From Candidatus Coxiella mudrowiae (lineage in GTDB: Bacteria; Pseudomonadota; Gammaproteobacteria; Coxiellales; Coxiellaceae), in assembly GCA_001077715.1 (NCBI GenBank), contig CP011126.1:124001-188000 (forward strand): 64,000 bases of DNA, read 5' to 3'. Made by a program: the position numbers and the translations under genes. Below the pieces are notes generated by a model that was given only the letters and a program-made list of their open reading frames with translations, had not been told where the DNA came from and did not search any database. Shown here in pieces: positions 29,985-40,655 of this stretch. Numbering within the stretch: the first letter of the stretch is position 1; each line of letters begins with the position of its first letter.

Positions 29985-31238
29985 TAAGATGTTTCCCGTA
30001 TTGGGAGTCTTAGCTCCTTGACAGGTAGAAAAAGCACCTTCTTAATGAAAGAGTGGTCCACCATCCTCAGTAGGGCACCTATCTCACTTTTGATAAGCAA
30101 GAAATCGCTCTAAGAGCAAAGCGCGCTCCAGAATAATTTCTATTAAACAAAAGTAGCCATCAATTCACCCCGCTCATCATCGATGAAGCCTAGAAGGTAC
30201 CCCACATATTCGATTCTATAAAAGCATTAAAAGCATTGGTTGATGAAGAACGGCGGCTAGGTATTTTTACCCTTTCGAGTTCAGTAGAATTTTCCTCTAA
30301 AGTAGGGTTTCGAGAATCTTTAGCTGGTAGAATGGGGATCACGCGCCTGTATCCTATGACGATGTAGGAAATAAATAGTCAAGCGTTTATGGATCCCTGG
30401 GTGAAGTTTAAATTTAATGACGCAAGTCCAGATAAAATCAGCTAAAATCTAAAAGCGTTGAATACATGGCTTGAGCGAAGCAGAATGCCTATTTTCTGTG
30501 GTTTAAGCGATTCTGAGGAACGAATAAGTGTTATCAATATGTTGGTTAGAGGTGATCTGTTATAGAGATTTAAAACAGCTGGAAGACGGTGACTACGACA
30601 GTGAATTAGCTGTTAATTTACTAAATATCATTGCTGCAGTGCCTCTTATCTCTTTGTCTAAGTTGGCTCATGAATTGGGTACCAAACCGGCGTTTATTAA
30701 AAAAATTTATTAGCTTTAGGATCCTTATTTTTGATATACGAATTATCATCTTTTGAAAACCCGAAGGCATACTCTCAATATAGAATATTTGAGTCGGGGG
30801 GGTAAACGCTTTGCTTGGCGGAAAACAAAGCTTCATTTCGCATCACAACAGTTTATTGACGCTTCTCAGCAATGAAATTTATGCGCAATACGGAATATGC
30901 AGGAATATGCAGGGAAATTCAAGCCGAGTCTCTATTGTTATCAGATTTGGGGCGGTACTGAGATTGATTTAATTTTAAAAACTAAAGAAAAGCTTATCGA
31001 AATTGAATGTGTAACAGTTATTGATATATCTCTCTATCAACAAAGAGGGATGAAAAGTTTCCTCAAAAAAAAATATCCGGATGCTACAGGATATTTTATT
31101 GCTCCTATCCAAAAGTCCTATCAATTGGATAAAAATATTTTGGTGATTCCTTGGAAGCATATTGGGTCACTTTCTTGCTTTAAATCAGTAAAATTTGTTT
31201 CCGCCACTATTAACAGCCGGTTGATCAATGAATATTGA
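29985..31238 (+). pseudogene. ATP-binding protein of the DUF4143 (AAA_14) family, copy 1, broken
   Basis: The N-terminal Walker A part is missing or unrecognisable. A damaged Walker B region (TPLIIDEA) is followed by GIFTLSSSVEFSSKVG, ESLAGRMGITRLYPMTM, VKFKFNDASPDK, then the DUF4143 helices (ELAVNLLNIIAAVPLISLSK, LAHELGTKPAFIKK). The nuclease-like C-terminal core is YQIWGGTEIDLILKTKEKLI with IECVTVIDIS. The E-x-D...E-x-K-like pattern is family typical. Several frameshifts. A related but distinct copy lies at 55935-56996. Confidence 0.72.
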
Positions 31239-32108
31239 AATCGTTTGGAAAGGACAAAACGCTTTAGGCGAAGGACCGATATGCATCCTTTTGAAAATGT
31301 TTTGTATTGTATTTGATATTGCGAAGCCTTTTTTACATCGATTAAATCCCGTCAGCGGTGATTACCAGTCCTGGGAAATGCCAGATTTTATTGGTGCAGT
31401 TGTGCTACGTAAAAAAAGGTGGTGTTGTGATTGCTCTCGGCAATGCAGTTTTTGGAGTGGAAATTCTTTCTTTGAAAATGACCAGGCTTGCAGCGATCGA
31501 ACCCTGGAGCAATGAATTGCGCATGAATGATGGAAAATTCGATCGAGCGGGACGATTTTGGATCGGAGTGGCGAACCTTGATGTTAAAAATTCTAAATGA
31601 GGTTTATAGTGCTTAGATCTTGATGGAAATCTGACTAAAATAGAAAAAGGGATTACTATTTCAAATGGGTTGGGGGGGGGTTAGTCCGGATGATCAAATT
31701 TTTTATTATACGGACGGTTTGAAATATCAGATTTATGAATATGATTTTGATATTAATCACGGAACAATTTTAAATCAGCGTATTTTCGTCCAATTAGAAA
31801 AAAGCCCCATAGAGCCTGACGGCTTAACGATCAGTAGTGAAGGATATATTCGGCAAGCACAATGGAATAGTGGGAAAATTTTCCGTTATGCACCTGCACC
31901 AGATGTGGCCAAGAAAATAAAATCATTGAAATGCCTGTCTAACGTCCTACGAGTTGTATTTTCGGCGGATGAAATTTGGGTCGTTTATACGTGACTTCTT
32001 GCTCTCAAGGAATTGGCGAAACTGAAATTTTGCCTCCACCGGCTGGCGCAGTTTTTGCAATCCATGTTGGTGTCAAAGGCTTGAAAGAACCTAGTTTTGC
32101 GGGATTAG
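31228..32108 (+). pseudogene. SMP-30/gluconolactonase-like protein, broken
   Basis: A six-bladed propeller lactonase remnant: MNIEIVWKGQNALGEGPI (family start with the metal-binding E), IAKPFLHRLNPVSGDYQSWE, NELRMNDGKFDRAGRFWIGV (the conserved N-D-G-K-D/R-GRFW motif), and after a frameshift and a nine-G run (31672-31680), SPDDQIFYYTD, KSPIEPDGLTISSEGYI and GRLYVTSCSQGIGE. At least four frameshifts. The original would hydrolyse sugar lactones in the cytosol. Confidence 0.82.
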
Positions 32109-32133
32109 ATTCCTTCCATCATTACCACAAGTA

Positions 32134-32216
32134 CAGTCATTTTCAGGAAAACGGGAATCTAAAGGCTAGCCTAAGACATTCTTTCCTCTGGATCTCCGTT
32201 TTCGCTGGAATGACGG
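32134..32216. repeat. Palindromic dispersed element, copy 2
   Basis: Arms AGTCATTTTCAGGAAAACGG and TCTCCGTTTTCGCTGGAATG mirror each other imperfectly. The reverse complement of the centre resembles the centre of the element at 6929-7007, so this is a second, inverted and more diverged member of the same family. Confidence 0.6.
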
Positions 32217-32452
32217 ACTTTGGGTTTTTTATAGCCCTCACTACTTCTGAGGAATGATATGATCCCTAGAATATATTTTAAAAATATTTCGATTCTCATA
32301 GGCCATGAGTAGTAATTTGGGAATGTTTGTGTTATACACTTTAATATCAATAATATATCAATCCTGCTTCCCATTAACCATTGCAAATATATGATTACCT
32401 GTTCTCGCTAGAGGTTGGATTTGTGGTCTACTAGCGAGAAAGAATTCCAATG

Positions 32453-34282
32453 CTATTCCACTGTGACCGATTTCGCCAAATTGCGTGGTTGGTCGACATC
32501 TGTCCCCTTTAAGACAGCCACATAATAGGCCAATAATTGTAGAGGCACAGTATAGGCGATCGGAGCGATAATATCAGCCATAGTAGGCATTCGGATAGCC
32601 GAGCTATTATCCATTTTGGATTCCCAGGGAATTTGTTCATCCATGAAAATATATAACTCGCCTCCCCGCGCTTGGACCTCTTGCATATTGGATTCCAATT
32701 TTTCAATCAAGTGATCATTAGGTGCAACGACGATTACCGGCATACCTTTTTCGATTAAAGCTAAAGGACCATGTTTTAATTCACCTGCAGGATAAGCTTC
32801 TGCGTGCATATAGGAAATTTCTTTTAATTTTAAAGCGCCTTCTAAGGCAATTGGGAAAAGTGCACCACGTCCCAGAAATAAAGCATGTTGTTTATCTACA
32901 AAACGTTTGGATAATTGCTTGATAGAAGCATCTAAATCTAAGGTTTTTTGTAAAAGGTCTGGCAAATTTCGTAAATGGTTAATAATAATTTCGTGATTGT
33001 CGTTATTTCCTCGGTGGAACAAAGCCGCCAATAATAATAAAGAAACTAATTGGGTGGTAAATGTTTTAGTGGCGGCAACGCCGATTTCGATTCCCGCGCG
33101 AGTAAGAAAAACTAGATCAGCTTCACGGGCTACTGAACTGGTTGGGACATTGCAAATACCTAAGGTTGCTGCATATCCTAATTTTTTCGCTTGGCGTAGA
33201 GCTGCTAATGTATCAGCTGTTTCACCCGATTGGGACATTGCGATGAATAAAGTATTAGGTTCCACTACAGCTTTGCGATATCGATTTTCGCTGGCAATCT
33301 CTACTTGACAGGGAATGTCGGCCAAGGCTTCCAACCAATAGCGACCCACTAAAGCAGCGTGAAAACTTGTACCGCAAGCAACAATTTGAAGGCGTTTTAT
33401 TTTTCTAAAAATAGATTCCGCTTTATGTCCGAGACTCTGTGGAGTCACTGTGTTATTAATTAAATGCTCAGAAATCGTATCGAGCACGCCTTGGGGCTGC
33501 TCGAAAATTTCTTTTTGCATAAAATGACAGAATTTTCCTTTTGTCGCCGTATCGTAATTAATTTTTGAAGTATAGGAAGGCCGTTCAATTAATTTTCCAG
33601 CTTGGTCGTAGATGGAAACAGTATCAATTCCAATTTTAGCGACATCTCCTTCTTCTAAATAAATAAATTGCTGAGTTACGGGAAGCAAAGCGCTGACGTC
33701 TGAAGCAATAAAATTCTCCCCAATTCCTAATCCAATGACAAGAGGGCTGCCGCAGCGAACGACGTATAATGCTTCGGGTTTTATAGTTGAAATAATGGCT
33801 AATGCATAAGCTCCCCTCAATTCTTGAATGGCTTGTTGGATGGCTGATAATAATTCCTGTTTATTTTTACTGTGGTAATGAATTAAATGCGCAATTACTT
33901 CGGTATCGGTTTCCGTCTCAAACACATAGCTTGATTTTGTGAGTTTTTGTCGAAGTGATTCGTGATTTTCAATGATGCCATTGTGAACGATGGAAATGTC
34001 ATTCTCTGAGCAGTGGGGATGTGCATTTTTTTCTGTTGGTTTTCCATGCGTTGCCCAGCGAGTATGGGCAATGCCGGTATAACCCCGTAGAGGTTTTTTT
34101 TGCAGCCTTTCCGCGAGTGCTTGAACTTTACCTTTGACGCGAATTCGTTGAATTTTTGTCGTTTTTGGATGGAGAATGGCAATCCCGGCTGAATCATAGC
34201 CACGGTATTCCAAACGATTCAGACCTTCCAATAAAATATTCGCCACATGACGTTGAGCAATGGCTCCTACAATGCCACACAT
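32453..34282 (-). CDS. glmS: Glutamine-fructose-6-phosphate aminotransferase (isomerizing)
   Basis: Makes glucosamine 6-phosphate, the entry to peptidoglycan and lipid A sugars. The true start is the ATG at 34282 giving MCGIVGAIA, because the catalytic Cys must follow the initiator Met; it has an AAAGGAA site upstream. An in-frame ATG 36 bp further up is not credible. The 609-residue product has the glutaminase domain (1-230, with GIAHTRWATHGKP and IVHNGIIEN), two SIS sugar-isomerase domains (VACGTSFHAALVGRYW, SQSGETADTLAALR, FLGRGALFPIALEGALKLKEISY) and the terminal DVDQPRNLAKSVTVE. Fully intact; divergent from the tkt operon. Confidence 0.97.
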   Translation of the reverse strand: MCGIVGAIAQRHVANILLEGLNRLEYRGYDSAGIAILHPKTTKIQRIRVKGKVQALAERLQKKPLRGYTGIAHTRWATHGKPTEKNAHPHCSENDISIVHNGIIENHESLRQKLTKSSYVFETETDTEVIAHLIHYHSKNKQELLSAIQQAIQELRGAYALAIISTIKPEALYVVRCGSPLVIGLGIGENFIASDVSALLPVTQQFIYLEEGDVAKIGIDTVSIYDQAGKLIERPSYTSKINYDTATKGKFCHFMQKEIFEQPQGVLDTISEHLINNTVTPQSLGHKAESIFRKIKRLQIVACGTSFHAALVGRYWLEALADIPCQVEIASENRYRKAVVEPNTLFIAMSQSGETADTLAALRQAKKLGYAATLGICNVPTSSVAREADLVFLTRAGIEIGVAATKTFTTQLVSLLLLAALFHRGNNDNHEIIINHLRNLPDLLQKTLDLDASIKQLSKRFVDKQHALFLGRGALFPIALEGALKLKEISYMHAEAYPAGELKHGPLALIEKGMPVIVVAPNDHLIEKLESNMQEVQARGGELYIFMDEQIPWESKMDNSSAIRMPTMADIIAPIAYTVPLQLLAYYVAVLKGTDVDQPRNLAKSVTVE

Positions 34283-34318
34283 GTTTGGTTCCTTTATCAA
34301 AAAATTTAAGAAATGCAT

Positions 34319-34871
34319 TATACTTCTATTTTAAGAATAATGAGAAAAGATAGAAGAAGAGATGTGAAAATTCGCACTAAAATTAGCTCTTTTAAGGATA
34401 GTTTTATATGGGTTATTAGGTTACACTGATTCCTTGCGATTAGTAGGTCGCTACTGTACTGTTCCTACTTTTTTTGACTAGTGGAATTTAATTTAAAGTC
34501 AACCACTGTTGTAGAATTGAATAGAGTAATTGGTGGTTCAGCCGTGCCGGAACAAGGAAGCCCCTATACTTATTCTTTAAAAAGCGATGAGAGAAACAAA
34601 AGAATCTCAGATGTTTTAACTTTTAATTCTGGAAAAATTAGAGGGGTCTACAATAAAGCTAATAACATTCTAACCCTAGGAGATAATACTCCAGACCCTG
34701 GAGCGTATAGTTCAGCACATTGCCCCCCAACGCTGAGTTAAGTTCCAATTCTCAACGAAGGACGTCTACGAATTAATATGAATCTCCAAATTGCGTGACC
34801 CCTCCAGACGCGTTATCATTTGCGATTTGATTTAGAGCCATCTTTGATTTAGAGCCATCAAAGGAAAGCCA
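34319..34871. other. Spacer between glmS and tkt with a possible short relic
   Basis: About 550 bp. A GTG at 34481 opens an 86-codon frame (MEFNLKSTTVVELNRVIGG ... SSAHCPPTLS) with no Shine-Dalgarno and no family I recognise. It may be the relic of a secreted or fimbrial-type protein. A 17-bp tandem duplication (34826-34859) sits just before the tkt start. No confident gene. Confidence 0.4.
34826..34859. repeat. 17-bp tandem duplication before tkt
   Basis: TTTGATTTAGAGCCATC occurs twice head to tail (34826-34842, 34843-34859), ending 12 bp before the tkt ATG. Confidence 0.93.
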
Positions 34872-36884
34872 ATGCCATCACGCCAAGAGTGTGCCAATGC
34901 GATTCGTGCGTTGGCAATGGATGCGGTAGAAAAAGCTAATTCAGGTCATCCCGGAATGCCGATGGGAATGGCGGATATTGCGGAAGTATTGTGGCGCGAT
35001 TTTCTAAAATTCAATCCCGCTAATCCCCATTGGGCGAATCGCGATCGATTTATTTTATCGAACGGTCACGGTGCTATGTTGCAATATGCGCTGTTACATT
35101 TGACCGGTTTTGATTTATTAATTGAGGATTTAAAAAATTTTCGACAGTTCCATTCACGTACGCCGGGCCATCCCGAATTTAGACATACCCCGGGTGTGGA
35201 AACGACGACTGGACCACTTGGACAAGGACTAGCCAATGGTGTCGGGATGGCGATCGCCGAACAGATTCTGGCTAGGATTTTTAATTGTGAGGCATTTCCC
35301 ATCGTGGACCATCATACCTACATTTTTGTTGGGGATGGCGACCTCATGGAAGGCATTTCTCATGAAGCTTGTTCGTTAGCAGGAACCTTGGGGTTGGGGA
35401 AGTTAATTGTTTTTTATGACGATAACGGAATTTCCATCGATGGGGATGTGAGAGGATGGTTTACCGACAATACGCCAAAGCGCTTCGAAGCCTATGGATG
35501 GCAGGTCATTCCCTATATTGATGGGCATGATCCCAAGGCCATTTCCCAAGCTATTATCGCGGCAAAAAATGAAATCACCAGGCCCACCCTTATTTGCTGC
35601 AAAACGATAATTGGATACGGAGCACCTATTTTGGCGGGCCAGGCGATGACACACGGGGCTCCCTTAGGAGAAGAAGAAGTGGCCGGTGCCCGTAAAATTT
35701 TAAATTGGCCTTATCCGCCATTTGAAATTCCAGAAGAGATTTATGCTGCATGGGATGCAAAAGAAAAAGGGAAGGAATGTGAAACTCATTGGAATCAACT
35801 ATTTACGGATTATGAGAAACATCATCCGGAATTGGCAAAAGAGTTTTTGCGACGACAAAAAAAATTGTTATCCGCAGACTACGCCAAAAAAATAGAAGAG
35901 TTTATTTTAAATAGGGAAGAATCCAAAGAAGACAATGCTACGCGTAAATTATCCCTACAATGTTTAAATGCTATTGCATCTTCATTACCCGAAATAATTG
36001 GCGGCTCCGCGGATTTATCAGAATCCAATTGCACGAAATGGTCTGGAGCTACCATTTTGAGTCAAGAAAACCGCCAGGGAAATTATATTGAATATGGTGT
36101 GCGTGAATTTGCGATGACAGCTATTGTGAATGGCATTGCGTTACATGGTGGCTTTATCCCCTTCGCCGGTACTTTTTTAACTTTCTCGGATTATGCGCGA
36201 AATGCTGTTCGTCTGGCAACGCTCACCCAAGCGCATTCCATTTTTGTTTATTCTCATGATTCGATTGGTTTGGGAGAAGATGGGCCTACGCATCAACCGA
36301 TTGAGCAATTGCCTTCCTTGCGAATGATTCCCGGTTTGCAGGTGTGGCGTCCTTGTGACGGTACTGAAGCAGCTGTTGCTTGGCGAGAGATGATTAAACA
36401 TCATGGACCTAGTTGTCTTTTGTTAACTCGTCAAAAAGTTAGGCATCAAAATCGAGATTTCCAGCAAGTGGAATTAATTGCAAGAGGAGGGTATGTATTG
36501 TGGGAAGCAACAGAACCCGCCCAAATTATTCTCATCGCGACAGGTTCTGAAGTAATGATTACTGTTGAAGCGGCGAAGGCCTTGGAAAAAAATATCCCGG
36601 CGCGAGTGGTTTCCATGCCCTGTTGTGAAATTTTTAAAAATCAAGACATTGAATATCAAAAATTGGTTTTACCTTCACACATAACCAAGCGCATTGCTAT
36701 TGAGGCGGCTCATCCAGATTATTGGTATCAATTTGTTGGGCGTGAAGGTAAAGTAATTGGAATTGATCAATTTGGTGCTTCAGCACCCTATCAAATGATG
36801 TACCGTGAATATGGTTTCACTCCAGAGCGAATTATTGAAACGGTGAAAGAATTTTTCCACGAATTTGAAATTAAGGAGAAGTAG
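34872..36884 (+). CDS. tkt: Transketolase
   Basis: Thiamine-diphosphate enzyme moving two-carbon units between pentose and glycolytic sugar phosphates. The 670-residue product (E. coli 663) is complete. It has [19 protein letters not shown] near the N terminus, [12 protein letters not shown], the TPP/metal motif [18 protein letters not shown] followed by the ND segment near residue 155-185, and in the middle domain the catalytic glutamate [12 protein letters not shown] and [15 protein letters not shown]. It heads a tight operon tkt-gap-pgk-pyk-fba: one base separates its stop from the gap start. It supplies erythrose- and ribose-phosphates, the latter feeding prs. Confidence 0.97.
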   Translation: MPSRQECANAIRALAMDAVEKANSGHPGMPMGMADIAEVLWRDFLKFNPANPHWANRDRFILSNGHGAMLQYALLHLTGFDLLIEDLKNFRQFHSRTPGHPEFRHTPGVETTTGPLGQGLANGVGMAIAEQILARIFNCEAFPIVDHHTYIFVGDGDLMEGISHEACSLAGTLGLGKLIVFYDDNGISIDGDVRGWFTDNTPKRFEAYGWQVIPYIDGHDPKAISQAIIAAKNEITRPTLICCKTIIGYGAPILAGQAMTHGAPLGEEEVAGARKILNWPYPPFEIPEEIYAAWDAKEKGKECETHWNQLFTDYEKHHPELAKEFLRRQKKLLSADYAKKIEEFILNREESKEDNATRKLSLQCLNAIASSLPEIIGGSADLSESNCTKWSGATILSQENRQGNYIEYGVREFAMTAIVNGIALHGGFIPFAGTFLTFSDYARNAVRLATLTQAHSIFVYSHDSIGLGEDGPTHQPIEQLPSLRMIPGLQVWRPCDGTEAAVAWREMIKHHGPSCLLLTRQKVRHQNRDFQQVELIARGGYVLWEATEPAQIILIATGSEVMITVEAAKALEKNIPARVVSMPCCEIFKNQDIEYQKLVLPSHITKRIAIEAAHPDYWYQFVGREGKVIGIDQFGASAPYQMMYREYGFTPERIIETVKEFFHEFEIKEK

Positions 36885-36885
36885 C

Positions 36886-37896
36886 ATGACATATAAAATT
36901 GCTATTAATGGTTATGGCCGCATTGGTCGAAATATTTTACGAGCTTTTTATAAATCAAAAAAGCATCACGATTTTAAAATTGTTGCTATCAATGATTTGG
37001 GAGATATCAACACTAATGCTCATTTAACTAAATATGACTCAGTGCATGGACGGTTTCCTGCTGATGTAAGTTTTGATAAAGAGGGATTAATAATCGATGG
37101 TGATAAAATTAAAGTAGGTGCAGTAAAGAATCCAGAGCAATTGCCCTGGAGGGAACTTGATATCGATTTGGTGCTTGAATGCACGGGGCTATTTACAAGT
37201 AAAGAAAAATCCGAAGCACATTTAAAAGCAGGAGCAAAAAAAGTTTTAATTTCCGCTCCGGCTGGTAACGACATTAAAACAATTGTGTTTGGCGTTAATG
37301 AAAATATTCTTACCAAAGAAGATAAAATTATCTCTAATGCCTCTTGCACAACAAATTGTTTGGCACCCCTAGTGAAAGTATTGAATGATGAAATTGGTGT
37401 TGAACGTGGATTAATGGTAACCGTTCACTCCTACACGAACGATCAAAACCTTACCGATAGTTATCACAAAGATTTACATCGAGCGCGTGCAGCTACACAA
37501 TCGATGATCCCTACTAAAACCGGAGCAGTTGCTGCTGTTGGCTTGGTATTGCCGGAACTCGATGGAGAATTAGATGGGTATGCTATTCGGGTGCCTACCA
37601 TTAATGTTTCGCTCATTGACTTTACTTTCGATTCCAAAAAATCCGTGAGCGTTTCGGAAGTTAATGCTGTGATGAAAAAAGCTGCTGAGGGTAAAATGAA
37701 AGGTGTGCTTGGTTATAATGAAGAGCCGCTTGTTTCCATCGATTTTAATCATGATCCACATTCATCGGTTTTCGATGCGTGGCAAACGCGACTAATCGAT
37801 AAATTAGTAAAGGTAGTCGCTTGGTACGATAATGAGTGGGGATTTTCTAATCGTATGTTGGATGTCGCGGGTGCTTTTTTAGACCCTAGATCTTAA
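36886..37896 (+). CDS. gap: Glyceraldehyde-3-phosphate dehydrogenase
   Basis: Oxidises glyceraldehyde 3-phosphate to 1,3-bisphosphoglycerate. The start is ATG at 36886 ([16 protein letters not shown]), one base after the tkt stop and preceded by AAGGAGAA; the in-frame ATG further up lies inside tkt. The 336-residue protein has the NAD-binding motif INGYGRIGR, the catalytic SNASCTTNC with Cys154, and the C-terminal [12 protein letters not shown]. Intact. A 9-bp inverted repeat (37881-37889 with 37924-37932) spans its end and the following gap. Confidence 0.97.
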   Translation: MTYKIAINGYGRIGRNILRAFYKSKKHHDFKIVAINDLGDINTNAHLTKYDSVHGRFPADVSFDKEGLIIDGDKIKVGAVKNPEQLPWRELDIDLVLECTGLFTSKEKSEAHLKAGAKKVLISAPAGNDIKTIVFGVNENILTKEDKIISNASCTTNCLAPLVKVLNDEIGVERGLMVTVHSYTNDQNLTDSYHKDLHRARAATQSMIPTKTGAVAAVGLVLPELDGELDGYAIRVPTINVSLIDFTFDSKKSVSVSEVNAVMKKAAEGKMKGVLGYNEEPLVSIDFNHDPHSSVFDAWQTRLIDKLVKVVAWYDNEWGFSNRMLDVAGAFLDPRS

Positions 37897-38012
37897 AACA
37901 ACCTTCAGTAAACGAAATGGTACCTAGGGTCTAGGAAATGCACCATACCAGTATGACTGAAGAAAGTAATATGCTAAAAAATAAAAAAATATCCTTGTTT
38001 AAATGCTTATCA

Positions 38013-39188
38013 ATGTCTGACATTGATCTCGATAACAAACGTGTTCTCATCCGTGAGGATCTTAATGTGCCAATGGAAAATGGCAAAATTACCAATGACG
38101 AAAGAATTATTCGAGTATTGCCGACCATTGAAAAAGCACTGAAGGCGAATGGACGGATAATAATTCTGTCTCATTTAGGGAGACCACAAGAAGGAAAATT
38201 TGATCCAGACTTTTCGCTAGCTCCTATAGCAGAAGTATTAAGTAAAAAATTAAATCGCAAGGTATCACTTGTTAAAAATTGGCTTGATGGAGTTACCGTT
38301 GAATCGGGAACTGTTGTGTTGTGTGAAAATGTTCGATTTAACGTGGGTGAAAATAATAATGATTCCGCCTTAGCTCAGCGTATGGCGAAATTGTGCGATG
38401 TTTTTGTTATGGATGCCTTTGCAACGGCGCATCGCGCGCAAGCTTCCACGGTGGGGGTTGCAGAATATGCTCCAATAGCTTGCGCAGGGCCTCTCCTTGT
38501 TTCTGAAATTGAAGCTTTATCGTGGGCATTACATAATCCAAAAAAACTTGTGGTGGCTATTGTAGGCGGCGCTAAAGTCTCTTCGAAAATCCATTTATTA
38601 GAGAATTTATTAGATAAAGTCGATCAATTAATTGTAGGAGGCGGAATCGCAAATACCTTTTTGAAGGTGAAAGGTTATGCAATTGGAAAATCTTTATGCG
38701 AGAACGACTGGTTATATCATGCGCGTCAATTTTGCGAAAAAGCAGCAGAAAAAAATATTTCTATTCCACTTCCAGTTGATGTTATTGTTGCGTCTCAACT
38801 TTCTAAAGACGCAAAATCAACAGTAAAAACTGTGGATGCAATTGCAGATAATGAATCTATTTTTGATATAGGACCGAAAACATCAGCAAGCTATGCTCGT
38901 CTTATGGCTCAGGCCGGTACCATAGTTTGGAATGGTCCTGTTGGTGTTTTTGAAATCGAGGCTTTTAGTCAAGGCACCTGCGCATTAGCACAGGCAATTG
39001 CTGATAGCGATGCTTATTCTATTGCGGGAGGTGGAGATACCTTAGCTGCTTTGGATCGATTTGGTCTGACAAATCAGCTTTCTTATATTAGCACCGGCGG
39101 TGGAGCCTTTTTAGAATTTTTAGAGGGGAAAACACTTCCTCCAATTGAAATTTTAATCCAACGAGCAAAGTCTTATGAGCAAAAATAA
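38013..39188 (+). CDS. pgk: Phosphoglycerate kinase
   Basis: Transfers phosphate from 1,3-bisphosphoglycerate to ADP. With the start at 38013 the product is 391 residues (MSDIDLDNKRVLIREDLNVP), the usual family length. Upstream in-frame ATGs at 37938 and 37971 would add 25 or 14 residues that look unlike the family, but 37971 has a GAAGAAAG site and cannot be excluded. Landmarks: SHLGRP near residue 60, ENVRFN, AFATAHRAQAST, GGAKVSSKI, GGGIANTF, and the nucleotide-binding GGGDTLAAL followed by STGGGAFLEFLEGK. The 3' end overlaps the first ATG of pyk by 14 bp, implying coupled translation. Confidence 0.95.
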   Translation: MSDIDLDNKRVLIREDLNVPMENGKITNDERIIRVLPTIEKALKANGRIIILSHLGRPQEGKFDPDFSLAPIAEVLSKKLNRKVSLVKNWLDGVTVESGTVVLCENVRFNVGENNNDSALAQRMAKLCDVFVMDAFATAHRAQASTVGVAEYAPIACAGPLLVSEIEALSWALHNPKKLVVAIVGGAKVSSKIHLLENLLDKVDQLIVGGGIANTFLKVKGYAIGKSLCENDWLYHARQFCEKAAEKNISIPLPVDVIVASQLSKDAKSTVKTVDAIADNESIFDIGPKTSASYARLMAQAGTIVWNGPVGVFEIEAFSQGTCALAQAIADSDAYSIAGGGDTLAALDRFGLTNQLSYISTGGGAFLEFLEGKTLPPIEILIQRAKSYEQK

Positions 39189-40638
39189 TCAACACATGTT
39201 GCGTCGTACGAAAATTATCGCGACTTTAGGTCCTGCGACGGATGACCCTTCAACTTTAGAAGAAATTATTAACGAAGGTGTGGACATTGTTCGCTTGAAT
39301 TTTTCTCACGACTCTCATGAGCGTCATAAAAAACGAATTGAGATGGTGCGTAAGGCTGCTAAAAAGCAAGAACGAGTAATTGGGATTTTGGCAGACTTGC
39401 AAGGACCCAAAATTCGTATATCGAGTTTTAAACTAGGAAAAATAAAATTAAAGAAAGGGGACCAGTTTATTTTAGACGCGGATTTACCTCCTGGTGAAGG
39501 AACGAAAGAAAAAGTAGGGATTGATTATAAAAACTTGCCGCAAGATGTAAAAGCTGACGACGTGTTATTGCTAGACGATGGGCGTCTCAAATTGATCGTT
39601 CAAGATGTTGATAGAAATAAAATTATTTGTCGGGTAGTAGAGGGTGCCGAATTGTCTAACCACAAAGGGATTAATCGTTTGGGGGGGGGGCTCTCGGCAG
39701 AGTCAATGACGGAAAAAGACATTGAAGATTTAAAGTTTGTTGTCAATCTCAATGTGGACTATATAGCGATTTCATTTCCCCGGGATGCAGAAGATGTTCT
39801 TAAGGCGAAACATTTGATTCAAGGTTATAAAGTGAAAGCGGACGTCATTGCTAAAATTGAACGTGCTGAAGCTGTGAAAAATATTGACGCCATTATCGAA
39901 GCCAGCGATGGTGTTATGGTTGCTCGTGGTGACTTAGCTGTTGAGATTGGAGATGCTCAAGTGCCCTTAGTTCAAAAAGATATTATCCATCGAGTCCGTT
40001 CTCTTGATAAGCCCGTTATTATTGCCACTCAAATGATGGAGTCGATGATCCACGCTTCTGTGCCTACTCGAGCAGAAGTATCTGATGTAGCTAACGCTGT
40101 TTTGGATAATACCGATGCGATTATGCTTTCGGCCGAAACGGCAGTGGGTGACTACCCGGTGTTAGCAGTTGGAGCGATGGCCCGAACCTGTTTGGCTTCC
40201 GAATTGCAACCCCGTTCGCATACTTCGCGTCATCGTGTAGAGTGCTGTTTTAAACGCATTGATGAAGCCATTGCAATGGCAACAATGTATACAGCCAATC
40301 ATTTGGACATTAAAGCAATTGTAGCCTTAACAGAATCAGGAATCACTCCTCTGTGGATGTCACGAATTCGAACAGCAATTCCTATTTATGGTTTAAGTCG
40401 TTTTGATAAATCCTTGGGGAGAATGACTCTCTATCGTGGGGTTTACCCAATTAAATTCGATCCCACTCAATATAGCCGGGAAGAGGTCAATATTGTCAAT
40501 ATTAAGGCTATTGAAGTTATGGAAAAACAGGGCTTATTGAAGAAAGGAGATTTGGTAATATTGACTAAAGGTGATCATATGGGTGTTGGGGGTGGTTCAA
40601 ACGCTATGAAGATTTTAACCGTGGGAAAAATAGTTTAA
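39175..40638 (+). CDS. pyk: Pyruvate kinase
   Basis: Final ATP-yielding step of glycolysis. The 487-residue product has RTKIIATLGPAT at the N terminus, DIVRLNFSHDSHERH, LADLQGPKIRIS, the B domain, DYIAISFPRDAEDV, the signature VIAKIERAEAVKNIDAII, VMVARGDLAVEIG, and MMESMIHASVPTRAEVSDVA. The second ATG (39196, giving MLRRTKII) is an equally likely start; the first overlaps pgk. A run of ten G (39681-39690) encodes part of LGGGLS. It is in frame but is a likely slippage hot spot in an essential gene. It is in the tkt-fba operon. Confidence 0.96.
   Translation: MSKNNQHMLRRTKIIATLGPATDDPSTLEEIINEGVDIVRLNFSHDSHERHKKRIEMVRKAAKKQERVIGILADLQGPKIRISSFKLGKIKLKKGDQFILDADLPPGEGTKEKVGIDYKNLPQDVKADDVLLLDDGRLKLIVQDVDRNKIICRVVEGAELSNHKGINRLGGGLSAESMTEKDIEDLKFVVNLNVDYIAISFPRDAEDVLKAKHLIQGYKVKADVIAKIERAEAVKNIDAIIEASDGVMVARGDLAVEIGDAQVPLVQKDIIHRVRSLDKPVIIATQMMESMIHASVPTRAEVSDVANAVLDNTDAIMLSAETAVGDYPVLAVGAMARTCLASELQPRSHTSRHRVECCFKRIDEAIAMATMYTANHLDIKAIVALTESGITPLWMSRIRTAIPIYGLSRFDKSLGRMTLYRGVYPIKFDPTQYSREEVNIVNIKAIEVMEKQGLLKKGDLVILTKGDHMGVGGGSNAMKILTVGKIV
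39681..39690 (+). repeat. Run of ten G inside pyk
   Basis: The longest G run in the window, covering the Leu-Gly-Gly-Gly codons of pyruvate kinase. The current length keeps the frame; gain or loss of one base would truncate the enzyme. Confidence 0.9.
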
Positions 40639-40655
40639 CAAACTAAGGAGGTTCT

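Noticed and set aside
34283-34420. glmS ribozyme or riboswitch upstream of glmS
   Set aside because: glmS ribozymes belong mainly to Gram-positive bacteria, and I see no matching conserved core here.
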